Part shown: positions 47,649-57,273 of the stretch, in pieces
Layout: each line of letters begins with the position of its first letter
Position numbering within the stretch: the first letter of the stretch is position 1
Assembly: GCF_014199985.1 (NCBI RefSeq)
Contig: NZ_JACHOS010000007.1
Span: 186,001 to 250,000 of the forward strand
DNA length: 64,000 nt
From: Methylorubrum rhodesianum
Lineage (GTDB): Bacteria; Pseudomonadota; Alphaproteobacteria; Rhizobiales; Beijerinckiaceae
Direction: 5' to 3'
Notes under the pieces: model-generated
The model's input: only the letters and a program-made list of their open reading frames with translations
What the model was told of the DNA's origin: nothing
The model's database searches: none
Position numbers and translations under genes: made by a program

Positions 47649-47899
47649 GATCTGTCTCAAATTGGTATCCGCTCGACCGTCGCGGTGAAGCGGGGCTGTT
47701 CCTTTGCCGCATTAACTTGGCTGAAAGCTTTGCCGTTCCCGCTCTGAGCCCGCGGATCGTAAAAAGATGTGCCGGCACGCACCGAGGGCTCGCCGCATAC
47801 CCCGCCCGGCGCATCCGGTTCGCAAATGGTGGCCGGCGCCCCATATGAAGGTGACCCTCCGCGCAATCCCGTGCCTTGGGCGTTCAAGCGGAGGCCGAT

Positions 47900-48058
47900 A
47901 TGGCACTTGCTCCGGAAAAGGGGGGCGCACGCCCCGTCACCTCGTCCGACTTCAACGAACGCGTGAAGCGTCTCCTGGCGGCCAAGCCCGCGATCGAGGC
48001 CGCACCGAAGGAGCGCAAGGACCGGCGGACCTTCAACCGCTCTGCACCGCGGACCTGA
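47900..48058 (+). CDS. small basic protein upstream of glyQ, unknown
   Basis: 52 residues, MALAPEKGGARPVTSSDFNE ... RRTFNRSAPRT, with GCGGAGGCC as a ribosome site. Rich in Lys, Arg and Ala, helical middle (RVKRLLAAKPAIEAAPKERK). No signal peptide. It stops 81 bases before glyQ. The good ribosome site and position support a real gene; no family recognised. Confidence 0.5.
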   Translation: MALAPEKGGARPVTSSDFNERVKRLLAAKPAIEAAPKERKDRRTFNRSAPRT

Positions 48059-48080
48059 ATGAGCCAGGAGGCGGGTTCGC

Positions 48081-48108
48081 TTGACACCCCGCCCCCCGCT
48101 CTTAAACG
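48081..48108 (+). promoter_or_regulatory. candidate sigma-70 promoter of glyQ
   Basis: TTGACA (48081-48086), a perfect -35 box, then a 16-base C-rich spacer and TAAACG (or TTAAAC after 15 bases). Start would be near 48114, giving a leader of about 26 bases before the glyQ ATG at 48140. Confidence 0.5.
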
Positions 48109-48139
48109 GTCCGGCAGTTTCCCTCCTGCCGGATCTGCC

Positions 48140-49078
48140 ATGTCGAGCGACGCCGACCTTTCGCCCACACGCTCGTTCCAGGGCCTGATCCTCACCCTGC
48201 AGCGCTTCTGGGCGGCCAAGGGCTGCGTGATCCTCCAGCCCTACGACATGGAGGTCGGTGCCGGCACCTTCCACCCGGCCACCACCCTGCGGGCGCTCGG
48301 CCCGAAGCCCTGGAAGGCGGCCTACGTGCAGCCCTCGCGGCGTCCGAAGGACGGCCGCTACGGCGAGAACCCGAACCGGCTGCAGCACTATTACCAGTTC
48401 CAGGTGATCCTGAAGCCGAACCCGCCGAACCTGCAGGAGCTCTACCTCGCCTCCCTGGAAGCGATCGGCGTCGATCTCAAGCTCCACGACATCCGCTTCG
48501 TCGAGGACGATTGGGAGAGTCCGACGCTCGGTGCCTGGGGGCTCGGCTGGGAATGCTGGTGCGACGGGATGGAGGTGAGCCAGTTCACCTATTTCCAGCA
48601 GGTCGCGGGTTTCGAATGCGCCCCGGTCGCCGGCGAGCTGACCTACGGCCTGGAACGTCTCGCGATGTATGTGCAGGGCGTCGAGAACGTCTACGACCTC
48701 AATTTCAACGGCGGCGAGGGCGAGGACAAGGTCACCTACGGCGACGTCTTCCTCCAGGCCGAGCAGGAATATTCGCGCCACAACTTCGAGGCCGCCGACA
48801 CGGCGATGCTGTTCCGCCATTTCGCCGACGCCGAGAAGGCCTGCCGCCTCTATCTCGAAGCCGGCGCCCCCGAGAGCGAGGGCGCCCGCCACCGCATCGT
48901 GCAGCCGGCCTACGACCAGTGCATCAAGGCGAGCCATGTCTTCAACCTGCTCGATGCCCGCGGCGTGATCTCGGTCACCGAGCGCCAGAGCTACATCCTG
49001 CGGGTGCGCGAACTCGCCAAGGCCTGCGGCGCGGCGTGGCTGAAGACCGAGGCCGGCGGCCACGCGGCGGCGGCCTGA
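48140..49078 (+). CDS. glyQ: glycine--tRNA ligase alpha subunit
   Basis: 312 residues. Catalytic subunit of the alpha2beta2 bacterial glycyl-tRNA synthetase: it makes glycyl-adenylate. Class II motifs: [39 protein letters not shown], and [22 protein letters not shown] block, with [11 protein letters not shown]. Start MSSDADLSP at 48140; the in-frame ATG at 48059 would add 27 residues. An unknown exported-protein gene begins one base after its stop; the beta subunit gene glyS is 2.5 kb further on. Confidence 0.94.
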   Translation: MSSDADLSPTRSFQGLILTLQRFWAAKGCVILQPYDMEVGAGTFHPATTLRALGPKPWKAAYVQPSRRPKDGRYGENPNRLQHYYQFQVILKPNPPNLQELYLASLEAIGVDLKLHDIRFVEDDWESPTLGAWGLGWECWCDGMEVSQFTYFQQVAGFECAPVAGELTYGLERLAMYVQGVENVYDLNFNGGEGEDKVTYGDVFLQAEQEYSRHNFEAADTAMLFRHFADAEKACRLYLEAGAPESEGARHRIVQPAYDQCIKASHVFNLLDARGVISVTERQSYILRVRELAKACGAAWLKTEAGGHAAAA

Positions 49079-49079
49079 G

Positions 49080-49523
49080 ATGCGCCGCCGCGCCGTCCTG
49101 GCGCTGGCCTTCGGGCTTCTGGCCGGTCCGGTCTTCGCACAATCTGCGGCCGACCCGGTGGAGGCCGTGCAGGCCTTCTACGCGGCGGACGACATCAATG
49201 CCGTGCGCTTCTACGCGAAGCGACTGCGCGAACTCTACGAGCGCGACCGGCGCGAGGCCGACGGAGAGGTCGGGCGGCTCGGCTTCGCCTTTCACGTCAA
49301 CGGCCAGGACACCGAGGCGGGCTTCGCCCGATCGCTGGCGCTCGCAGCGCTCTCGAATGACGGGGACCGGGCCGAGGTGCGGGCGCGATTCCGCAACGGC
49401 GGCCCGCAGGAGCTGCGCTACAGCCTGGTGCGCGAGGCGGGCGCGTGGAAGATCGCCAATGTCCGATCGGTGAAGGGCGAGACCTGGGATCTCGTCGCCC
49501 TCCTGTCGGCGCCGCTTCCGTAG
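49080..49523 (+). CDS. exported NTF2-like protein, unknown
   Basis: 147 residues. Signal peptide MRRRAVLALAFGLLAGPVFA, then a mature domain beginning QSAADPVEAVQAFYAADDIN and ending VRSVKGETWDLVALLSAPLP. The repeated AVQAFY and EAGAWKIANV pattern looks like the NTF2/SnoaL fold, as in DUF3828-type exported proteins, but the match is not strong. One-base gap from glyQ implies cotranscription. Unknown function. Confidence 0.65.
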   Translation: MRRRAVLALAFGLLAGPVFAQSAADPVEAVQAFYAADDINAVRFYAKRLRELYERDRREADGEVGRLGFAFHVNGQDTEAGFARSLALAALSNDGDRAEVRARFRNGGPQELRYSLVREAGAWKIANVRSVKGETWDLVALLSAPLP

Positions 49524-49549
49524 CGCGCCGCCCCTCACCCAAAGCTGTT

Positions 49550-49567
49550 TCGTCATCGAAGCGACAT
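49550..49567 (+). promoter_or_regulatory. weak Pho-box-like sequence before the phosphatase gene
   Basis: TCGTCATCGAAGCGACAT matches the two half-sites of the Pho box (CTGTCAT-AAAT-CTGTCAT) at about 11 of 18 positions, with GTCAT intact. It is upstream of a PhoX-like gene. Weak evidence. Confidence 0.25.
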
Positions 49568-49617
49568 CTGACGGGCGTAGGCGCGCCGACTCTCGCAGGC
49601 TGATGAGACGCGCAACG

Positions 49618-51513
49618 ATGTCCGACATGCCCGACGCCCCAACCCTCGACGCGGTGATCGCGCACCGCTTCTCCCGGCGCGACCTGATGCGCGGCTCGCT
49701 GGCCGCCGCGCTCGCCGCCGGGGTCGCGCCGCAGGCCGTCGCCTCGCCTGCCGCGGCGGCCGACGGTTCCGCCTTCGACTTCCCGGAACTCGCGGCCGGC
49801 GTCGATGAGCACCTGCACGTGGCCGAGGGCTACGAGGCGAAGCCCCTGCTGCGCTGGGGCGACCCGCTGTTTGCCGATGCCCCCGCCTTCGACCCGAGGC
49901 GGCAGAGCGCCGGGGGCCAAGAGCGCCAGTTCGGCTACAACAACGATTTCGTCGGCTTCATCCCGCTCGAGACCGAGGGTCGGCGCGGCCTGCTCGTGGT
50001 CAACCACGAATACACCAATGCCGAGCTGATGTTTCCCGGTCTCGATGCGGCCGACCGCAAGGCCGTGACCGCGGCCTTGAGCCCGGATCAGGTCGCGGTC
50101 GAGATGGCCGCCCATGGCGGTTCGGTGGTCGAGATCGTCCGCGGCGCGGAAGGCTGGCGCCCGGTGCTCGGCTCGCCCTACACCCGGCGCATCACGGCGC
50201 GGACGCCGATGGATCTCACCGGGCCGGCGGCCGGCCATCCCCGCCTCGTCACCGAGGACGATCCGAGCGGCCGTCATGTGCTCGGCATGATCAACAATTG
50301 TTCGGGCGGCATCACACCCTGGGGGACGTGGCTCTCGGGCGAGGAGAACATCAACTACTACTTCGGCGGCGCCCTGCCCGCAGGGCATCCGGAGGCCGGC
50401 AATGCCAAGGCGATGGGCATGGGCAGCCTGCAATACGCCTGGAGCCGCTTCCATCCGCGCTTCGATCTCGCGCGGACGCCCAACGAGCCGAACCGGTTCG
50501 GATGGGTGGTCGAGATCGATCCGTTCGATCCGGGCTCGACTCCGAGGAAGCGCACGGCGCTCGGCCGGTTCAAGCACGAGGGCGCGGCGGGCGCGCGGAC
50601 TCTCGACGGGCGCTACGTCGTCTATCTCGGCGACGACGAGCGCTTCCAGCACGTCTACCGCTTCGTCAGCGCCGGGCGCCTGCAGGCGGAGCGCGGCGCC
50701 AACGCCGATCTCCTCGATTCCGGCACGCTCAGCGTCGCCCGGTTCGAGTCGGACGGCACCGGCCGCTGGCTGCCGCTGGTGCATGGCGCGAACGGGCTCG
50801 ATGCGGAGAACGGCTTCGCGTCCCAGGCCGACGTGCTGATCGAGACCCGCCGCGCCGCCAAGAGGCTCGGCGCCACGCCGATGGACCGGCCCGAGGACAT
50901 CGAGGCGAACCCGCGCACCGGCCGGGTCTACGTGATGCTGACCAACAACGTGAAGCGCACGGCCGACCAGACCGACCCGAGCAACCCGCGCGGCCCCAAC
51001 GCCTTCGGGCACGTCATCGAGATCGCTCCCGACCAGACCGACCACGGTGCCGAGACCTTCCGCTGGGAGGTGCTGGTGCGCTGCGGCGACCCGGCCAAGC
51101 CCGAGGTGAAGGCGAGTTTCTCCGCGCTGACCACCGAGAACGGCTGGTTCGGCATGCCCGACAACTGCACCTTCGACGGGCGCGGCCGACTCTGGATCGC
51201 CACCGACGGCAACAACCGCCGTGCCACCGGCCGGGCCGACGGTATCTGGGCGGTGGAGACGGAAGGGCCGCGCCGGGGCACCGCGCGCCACTTCCTGCGG
51301 GTTCCGGTGGGAGCCGAGATGTGCGGCCCCTGCTTCACCCCCGACGACGAGACCTTCTTCGTCGCCGTCCAGCATCCCGGCGAACCCGACGAGGAAGGCG
51401 CGCTCGGTTCCTACCAGAAGCCGTCCACCCGCTGGCCGGATTTCTCGCCCGACATGCCGCCGCGGCCGTCGGTGGTGGCGGTGACGCGGAAAGGGGGCGG
51501 GCCGATCGGGTGA
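49618..51513 (+). CDS. PhoX-like alkaline phosphatase (DUF839)
   Basis: About 631 residues. A Tat-type signal (SRRDLMRG in residues about 20-28) and hydrophobic stretch (SLAAALAAGVAPQAVASPAA) send the folded protein to the periplasm. PhoX-family blocks are RQFGYNNDFVGFIPL, VVNHEYTN, CSGGITPWGTWLSGEENINY, DDERFQHVYRFVS, and FGMPDNCTFDGRGRLWIATD. PhoX uses iron and calcium to cleave phosphomonoesters. Start ATG 49618; 49603 is possible. It lies between glyQ and glyS. Confidence 0.84.
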   Translation: MSDMPDAPTLDAVIAHRFSRRDLMRGSLAAALAAGVAPQAVASPAAAADGSAFDFPELAAGVDEHLHVAEGYEAKPLLRWGDPLFADAPAFDPRRQSAGGQERQFGYNNDFVGFIPLETEGRRGLLVVNHEYTNAELMFPGLDAADRKAVTAALSPDQVAVEMAAHGGSVVEIVRGAEGWRPVLGSPYTRRITARTPMDLTGPAAGHPRLVTEDDPSGRHVLGMINNCSGGITPWGTWLSGEENINYYFGGALPAGHPEAGNAKAMGMGSLQYAWSRFHPRFDLARTPNEPNRFGWVVEIDPFDPGSTPRKRTALGRFKHEGAAGARTLDGRYVVYLGDDERFQHVYRFVSAGRLQAERGANADLLDSGTLSVARFESDGTGRWLPLVHGANGLDAENGFASQADVLIETRRAAKRLGATPMDRPEDIEANPRTGRVYVMLTNNVKRTADQTDPSNPRGPNAFGHVIEIAPDQTDHGAETFRWEVLVRCGDPAKPEVKASFSALTTENGWFGMPDNCTFDGRGRLWIATDGNNRRATGRADGIWAVETEGPRRGTARHFLRVPVGAEMCGPCFTPDDETFFVAVQHPGEPDEEGALGSYQKPSTRWPDFSPDMPPRPSVVAVTRKGGGPIG

Positions 51514-51641
51514 GAAGGGGCGGGCCGAAACGCCCCCCGCCATCGCTTCGCTGGCGCGCGTGATGACGAAGCGCGCGCGGTGACAGATGACGTCCATCTC
51601 CCGTCTCGACGCGGCTTGAGCGGAGGGCTATTCCCGCGCGC

Positions 51642-53816
51642 ATGCCTGACCTTCTGCTCGAACTCCGCTCCGAAGAGATCCCCGCGCGCATGCAGCGGCG
51701 CGCGGCCGAGGATCTGAGGAAGCTCGTCACCGACGCGCTGGTCGAGCGAGGTTTCCTCTACGAGGGCGCCAAGGCGTTCGCGACGCCGCGGCGGCTGGCG
51801 CTGCACGTCGCCGGACTGCCCGCCCGCGGAGAGGCCGTACGCGAGGAGCGGCGCGGCCCGCGCGTCGGTGCCCCCGAGGCGGCTCTGCAGGGCTTTCTGA
51901 AGAGCGCGGGGCTGTCGAGCCTCGATCAGGCCACCACCGTCACCGACCCGAAGAAGGGCGAGTTCTACCTCGCGGTGATCGAGCGGCCCGGCCGCGAGAC
52001 GATCGACGTGCTGGCCGAGATCCTGCCGGGCATCATCCGGAATTTCCCCTGGCCGAAATCGATGCGCTGGGGCGCGGCCTCGGCCCAGCCCGGTTCCCTG
52101 CGCTGGGTGCGCCCGCTGCAATCGATCGTTGCCACCTTCGGCCCCGAGACCGAGACGCCGGACGTCGTGCCGTTCTCGGTCGACGGCATTGCCGCCGGCA
52201 CGACCACCAGCGGCCACCGCTTCCTGAAGCCGGAGCCGTTCGAGGTGCGCCGCTTCGACGACTACGTGCAGGCGCTGGAGCGGGCCGATGTGATCCTCGA
52301 CGCCGACCGGCGCAAGGACATCATCCTGCACGACGCCAAGGATCTGGCCTTCGCCCGCGGCCTCGACCTCGTCGAGGATGAGGGCCTGCTGGAGGAAGTC
52401 GCCGGGCTGGTGGAGCGGCCCGTGGTGCTGATGGGTGCCTTCGAGGAACGCTTCCTGGAAATCCCGGCCGAGGCGATCCGCGCGACGATCCGCGCCAATC
52501 AGAAGTGCTTCGTGCTGCGCAAATCCGGTTCCGAGGAACTGGCACCGGCCTTCGTACTGGTCTCGAATCTTCTCGCCTCGGACGGCGGCGCGGCGATCAC
52601 CGCCGGCAACGAGCGCGTGGTGCGCGCCCGCCTCTCCGACGCGAAGTTCTTCTGGGAAACCGACAAGGCCGTGAGGCTGGAGGACCGCCTCCCGAAGCTC
52701 GATTCGATCGTCTTCCACGAGAAGCTCGGCACGCAGGGCGAGCGGGTCAACCGCATCGCCGGCCTGGCCCGTCGGATCGCCTCCGCCATCGACATCCGGT
52801 TCGACCTCGATCTCGTCGAGCGGGCCGCGCGCCTCGCCAAGGCGGATCTCGTGACCGAGATGGTCGGCGAGTTTCCGGAGCTTCAGGGCTTGATGGGCCG
52901 CAAATATGCGACCTTGCAGGGCGAGGATCCCCGCGTCGCGGCCGCCATCGAGGAGCATTACAAGCCGCTCGGCCCGAGCGACCGTGTGCCGACGGAGATC
53001 GTTTCGATCGCGGTCGCGATGGCCGACAAGCTCGATCTGCTCGCCGGATTCTGGTCGATCGACGAGAAGCCGACGGGTAGCAAGGATCCGTTCGGTCTGC
53101 GGCGCGCCGCGCTCGGCGTGATCCGCCTGATCCTCGAGAACGGATTGCGCCTGCCGCTTCTCGACGGGCCGATCTGGGATGCCTTCGACGAATTGCCGGG
53201 CAAGTCCGCCGTGGTGCTCGACCTGTCGGGCGCTGCCGCCCTCGACGCGCTCGACGGCGAGACCGATCTGACCGATCCGCGGGCGAAGGATCTCCTCGCT
53301 TTCCTCGCCGACCGCCTCAAGGTCTATCTGCGCGACCAAGGGGCCCGCCACGATCTGATCGACGCCGTCTTCGCCCTGCCCGGTCAGGACGACCTGCTGA
53401 TGGTCGTCCGCCGTGTCGAGGCGCTGGGTGAATTCCTCGGCACGGATGACGGCAAGAACCTGCTCGCGGGCTACAAGCGCGCGGCCAACATCCTGCGCAT
53501 CGAGGAGAAGAAGGACGGCCGTTCCTACGACGCCGTCCCCGATGCGGCGCTCGCGTCGTCCGGCCAGCCGGAGGAGCGGGCGCTCGCCGAGGCGCTTGCC
53601 GAGACCCGGCGGGAGGCGTCGGCGGCAGTGGCGGCCGAAGATTTCGCCGGGGCGATGCGGGCGCTGTCGCGCCTGCGGGCGCCGGTGGACGCCTTTTTCG
53701 AGAAGGTCACCGTCAACGCCGACGATCCGGCCCTTCGCCAGAACCGGCTCCTGCTCCTCAACGCCCTGCGCGCGGCCACCCGCGAGGTCGCAGACTTCTC
53801 GCGCATCGAGGGCTGA
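51642..53816 (+). CDS. glyS: glycine--tRNA ligase beta subunit
   Basis: 724 residues. tRNA-binding subunit of the alpha2beta2 glycyl-tRNA synthetase. Conserved beginning [20 protein letters not shown] and the block [12 protein letters not shown]. Central features are [20 protein letters not shown] (HD-type domain), and C-terminal anticodon-binding [19 protein letters not shown], with [20 protein letters not shown] at the end. Full length for the family. Start ATG 51642. Confidence 0.94.
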   Translation: MPDLLLELRSEEIPARMQRRAAEDLRKLVTDALVERGFLYEGAKAFATPRRLALHVAGLPARGEAVREERRGPRVGAPEAALQGFLKSAGLSSLDQATTVTDPKKGEFYLAVIERPGRETIDVLAEILPGIIRNFPWPKSMRWGAASAQPGSLRWVRPLQSIVATFGPETETPDVVPFSVDGIAAGTTTSGHRFLKPEPFEVRRFDDYVQALERADVILDADRRKDIILHDAKDLAFARGLDLVEDEGLLEEVAGLVERPVVLMGAFEERFLEIPAEAIRATIRANQKCFVLRKSGSEELAPAFVLVSNLLASDGGAAITAGNERVVRARLSDAKFFWETDKAVRLEDRLPKLDSIVFHEKLGTQGERVNRIAGLARRIASAIDIRFDLDLVERAARLAKADLVTEMVGEFPELQGLMGRKYATLQGEDPRVAAAIEEHYKPLGPSDRVPTEIVSIAVAMADKLDLLAGFWSIDEKPTGSKDPFGLRRAALGVIRLILENGLRLPLLDGPIWDAFDELPGKSAVVLDLSGAAALDALDGETDLTDPRAKDLLAFLADRLKVYLRDQGARHDLIDAVFALPGQDDLLMVVRRVEALGEFLGTDDGKNLLAGYKRAANILRIEEKKDGRSYDAVPDAALASSGQPEERALAEALAETRREASAAVAAEDFAGAMRALSRLRAPVDAFFEKVTVNADDPALRQNRLLLLNALRAATREVADFSRIEG

Positions 53817-54193
53817 GCAAAGGCGGCGGGCGGAGGATGTCTCTCCGCTCCGATCTGCCACGAGTACGCGGCAGCGACGAGAGCCGGACAGGCCGCGGCG
53901 GCCCATCGCTGGCTCGGCGGTCCTGAGGTTGGCGGTGCTCATCCATCAGCGAGGTGCCGCGCTCCCTCATCGCGAGACAACTGGGGATGGCATCCTCCGG
54001 AAGCCTCATTGTTTCCGATCGGCTGTCGCCGTCCGACGCGAAACCTGCTTCAGATTGATTCACTTTCTTCCAAGGAAGCGGGTCCGAGCCGGTTGAAACG
54101 ACCTGATCGGTGAATCCGCCTCTCAACATTCGGGCGAGCCCGCGGCGGGCGGTTTCCGCCGCGGGCCGACCGGCGCGGGCTCTCGTGTCGGCG
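53817..54193. other. intergenic region upstream of LuxR-type regulator
   Basis: 377 bases. Mostly moderate GC, with a TTGATTCACTTT-type less GC-rich patch near 54052-54067 that could be a promoter. It contains the hairpin at 54139-54165. No gene. Confidence 0.45.
54139..54165 (+). promoter_or_regulatory. leader hairpin before LuxR-type gene
   Basis: CCCGCGGCGG, loop GCGGTTT, CCGCCGCGGG: 10 perfect pairs, ending 29 bases before the chosen start 54194. It could control translation or be an operator. If the longer frame from 54110 is used, it would be coding. Confidence 0.4.
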
Positions 54194-55333
54194 ATGTCGG
54201 CTTTCGACCCACTTGCCCTGATCGACGCGTGCTACGCGGCCGCCCTCGAGCCCGAGACGCGGTCCGGCGCGTGGTCCGACGCGCTCGACGGGATCGCCGA
54301 TGCGGTCGGCGCGCGCGGGGGCGTGATCGTCTCGCACGATCCCGTGCGGACGGCGCAGACCCTGGCATCCGGGCGGATCGCCGACGTGAACCTCGATTAC
54401 GGCGTCGGCGGCTGGTGGCAGCACGACACGCGCATCCGCCTCGGCCGGGCGCGCGGCATCATGCGGCCGGGCACGGTCACGGTCGACGAGATGTATCTCA
54501 CGGCCGAAGAGAAGCGGGCCGATCCGTTCTTCCAGCATTTCATCGAGCGCCACCGCCTTGGCAATCTCTGCGCCTATGTCGGCGCCGACCCGATGGACCG
54601 CTACACCCTGTCGTTCAGCGCTCCGCGCGATGTGCGGAAGGGCCCGTTCGAGGGCGCGGAGATCGAGCGGCTGGGGCTCGTCGGACCGCACGTCATCCGC
54701 GCCTTCAGGCTCACGGCGCTCGTCGGCGATCTGCGCCGGGAGACGGAGGGGCTGACCTCGGCCCTGGAACGGATGCGGGCCGGTCTCATCGTCCTCGATC
54801 CCCGCGGCCGGATCCGGCTCGTCAGCCCGGCGGCCGAGCGTCTGGCGACGGGCTATCTCATCCTGCGCACCGGTGCCGTACCGGCCGCCGCGGAGCCGAT
54901 CGAGGGGGGGCGCTTCGATCGCTTCCTGAGCGACGTTCTGCCGGAGCAGACATGGCCGCGGCAGGACCGCCTCCTCCTGCGCCGCCGGGGCGGCGGGCGT
55001 CCGCTCTATGTCGAGGCGCTTCCCCTGCGCGGCGACGACCCGCTTCCGGCGGCCGGCGCCGGGCTCGGAGGCGGCGTCATCCTGCTCCTGCGCGATCTGC
55101 TCGCGCCGGCGACGCGTCCGATCGAACCGCTGCTGGAGCAGCTCGGCCTCACCCGGGCCGAAGCGCGGGTCGCCGCCCTGGTCGGGCGGGGCGCGGCGCC
55201 GCGGGAGGTGGCCGACCAGCTCGCTGTCGGCGAGAGCACGGTGCGCAGCCAGCTCAAGGCCGTCTACGGCAAGCTCGCGATCCGTCGCCAGAGCGAGCTC
55301 GCGGTCTTCATCACCCGCCTCGACAGCCTTTGA
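54194..55333 (+). CDS. LuxR-type transcriptional regulator with PAS-like sensor
   Basis: 379 residues. The N-terminal 160 hold a mixed-fold sensor-like region (DACYAAALEPETRSGAWSDA, DEMYLTAEEKRADPFFQHFI). The C-terminal 60 are a LuxR helix-turn-helix: LGLTRAEARVAALVGRGAAP, REVADQLAVGESTVRSQLKA, VYGKLAIRRQSEL. A PAS-like middle (about 195-300) includes RMRAGLIVLDPRGRIRLVSP. It should be cytoplasmic and signal-responsive; the signal and target are unknown. ATG 54194 chosen over ATG 54110. Confidence 0.84.
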   Translation: MSAFDPLALIDACYAAALEPETRSGAWSDALDGIADAVGARGGVIVSHDPVRTAQTLASGRIADVNLDYGVGGWWQHDTRIRLGRARGIMRPGTVTVDEMYLTAEEKRADPFFQHFIERHRLGNLCAYVGADPMDRYTLSFSAPRDVRKGPFEGAEIERLGLVGPHVIRAFRLTALVGDLRRETEGLTSALERMRAGLIVLDPRGRIRLVSPAAERLATGYLILRTGAVPAAAEPIEGGRFDRFLSDVLPEQTWPRQDRLLLRRRGGGRPLYVEALPLRGDDPLPAAGAGLGGGVILLLRDLLAPATRPIEPLLEQLGLTRAEARVAALVGRGAAPREVADQLAVGESTVRSQLKAVYGKLAIRRQSELAVFITRLDSL

Positions 55334-55346
55334 CGCGCACCCCGAC

Positions 55347-57164
55347 CTATTCCGGCTCGTCCCGCCGCTGACGCAGCTCCGGGACCGGCTGCTCGGGCTC
55401 GGAGACCGGGGCGACCTGCCCCTCCGAGCGGCTCGAATCCACGAACAGCCGCGCCTCGCCCTCGCGCACGCCGAGGCTGCGCAGCGCGTAGGTCATCATG
55501 CCGAGCGCCAGTTCGCGCTCGGCCATGAGGACGAGGCCGACGCCGTCCTCCTCCAGCCGGCGCCGCTCGCTGTCGCTGTGGGTGCGCACGACGCTGTCGA
55601 TGCCAGGATTGTCCTTGCGGGCCTTGGCGAGCAGCCGCCGCGCCTGGTGCGGGTCGGGGGTGGCGATGACGACGAGGCGGGCCGAGGCGATGTCGGCGGC
55701 GTCCAGGATCCCCGGCGCCGTGGCGTCACCGAACACCGCCGGCACGCCCTGCATCCGCAATTCCTCGACCCGGCGTCGGTCTCGCTCCACCACCACGAAG
55801 GGCAGGTTCCAATCCTGCAACGCCTTGCCGATGGCGCTGCCGACGCGGCCGTAGCCGACGATCACGGCATGGCCGCTCATCGCTGGGGCGGCGGTGCTCA
55901 CCGGCAGCGGCGCGGCGGCACGGCGCTCGAGGCGGCGGCTCAGATCCGGCCGCTCGCCGAGCCAGCGCGACACCCGGTCGGCCAGCACGAAGAACAGCGG
56001 ATTGAAGGTGATCGACAGGAGCGCGCCGCCGAGGATCAGGTCGCGCCCTTCCGGCGGAAGCAGCTTCAGGGCGATGCCGAGGCCGGCGAGAATGAACGAG
56101 AACTCGCCGATCTGCGCGAGGCTGGCGGCGATGGTGAGCGCCGTACCCACGGGATGGCCGAAGGCGAGCACGATGGCGATGGCCGCGAGCGACTTGCCCA
56201 GCACGATGACGCCGACCACGCCGAGGATCGAGAGCGGCTCGCGCAGGACGATCCCCGGATCGAACAGCATGCCGACCGAGACGAAGAACAGAACCGCGAA
56301 GGCGTCCTGCAGCGGCAGGGAATCGGCGGCCGCCTGGTGGCTGAGGTCGGATTCGGCGAGCACCATCCCCGCGAAGAAGGCTCCGAGCGCAAAGGAGACG
56401 CCGAACAGTTCGGAGGAGGCGTAGGCGATGCCGACGGCGCTCGCGAGCACCGCGAGGGTGAACAGCTCCCGCGAACCGGTGCGGGCGGCCAGTGCCAGCA
56501 GATAGGGAACGATCCGGCGGCCGCCGATCAGCATCACCGCGATGAACACGCCGACCTTCGCCAGCGTCAGGCCCAGCGTGACCCAGAGGCCGTGATCGGA
56601 AGCGACGTGGTGGCCCACCATCCCCGCCGCCTCCCCGCCCAGAGAGGGCGCCAGCGCCGGCAGAAGCACGAGGGCCACCACCATGGCGAGATCCTCGACG
56701 ATCAGCCAGCCGACGGCGATGCGGCCCTTATCGGTATCGAGCAGGCCGCGGCCCTCGAGCGCCCGCAGCAGCACGACGGTGCTCGCCACCGAGAGCGCCA
56801 GCCCGAAGACGAGACCTGCCCCCGCGCCCCAGCCGAAGCCCCAGGCGAGGCCGGCGCCCATCGCGGTCGCCACCGCGATCTGCACGATCGCACCGGGCAG
56901 CGCGATGGTGCGCACCGCGAGCAGATCGCCGATGGAGAAATGCAGGCCGACGCCGAACATCAGCAGGATGACGCCGAGTTCGGCGAGCTGGCTCGCCAGA
57001 GCCGGATCGCCGACGAAGCCGGGGGTGAAGGGACCGATGGCGATGCCGGCGACGAGGTAGCCGACCAAGGGCGGGAGCCGGATCCGCTGCGCCAGCATGC
57101 CGCCGATGAATGCGCAGACCAGACCGAGCGCGATGATCGAGATGAGTTCGGTCGCGTGCTGCAC
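55347..57164 (-). CDS. K+/H+ (cation:proton) antiporter, KefB/YbaL type with RCK domain
   Basis: 605 residues. About 12-13 transmembrane helices of the CPA2 family with LPPLVGYLVAGIAIGPFTPG and SELFGVSFALGAFFAGMVLA. A cytoplasmic RCK-N domain follows at about 425-545, with Rossmann motif HAVIVGYGRVGSAIGKAL. Absence of a long Kef C-terminal part fits YbaL. It likely exports potassium during stress or low pH. Ends with an acidic tail. Converges with the LuxR-type gene 13 bases away. Confidence 0.86.
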   Translation of the reverse strand: MQHATELISIIALGLVCAFIGGMLAQRIRLPPLVGYLVAGIAIGPFTPGFVGDPALASQLAELGVILLMFGVGLHFSIGDLLAVRTIALPGAIVQIAVATAMGAGLAWGFGWGAGAGLVFGLALSVASTVVLLRALEGRGLLDTDKGRIAVGWLIVEDLAMVVALVLLPALAPSLGGEAAGMVGHHVASDHGLWVTLGLTLAKVGVFIAVMLIGGRRIVPYLLALAARTGSRELFTLAVLASAVGIAYASSELFGVSFALGAFFAGMVLAESDLSHQAAADSLPLQDAFAVLFFVSVGMLFDPGIVLREPLSILGVVGVIVLGKSLAAIAIVLAFGHPVGTALTIAASLAQIGEFSFILAGLGIALKLLPPEGRDLILGGALLSITFNPLFFVLADRVSRWLGERPDLSRRLERRAAAPLPVSTAAPAMSGHAVIVGYGRVGSAIGKALQDWNLPFVVVERDRRRVEELRMQGVPAVFGDATAPGILDAADIASARLVVIATPDPHQARRLLAKARKDNPGIDSVVRTHSDSERRRLEEDGVGLVLMAERELALGMMTYALRSLGVREGEARLFVDSSRSEGQVAPVSEPEQPVPELRQRRDEPE

Positions 57165-57273
57165 CCTGCTTCGATCCTCCTGGGGCGGAAGCCGGCCCCA
57201 GGATCAGATAAGGCAAATCACGGTCCCGTGTCCGCAACAGCGATGCGGTGGATGCACGGTTCCTGTCGATTCC

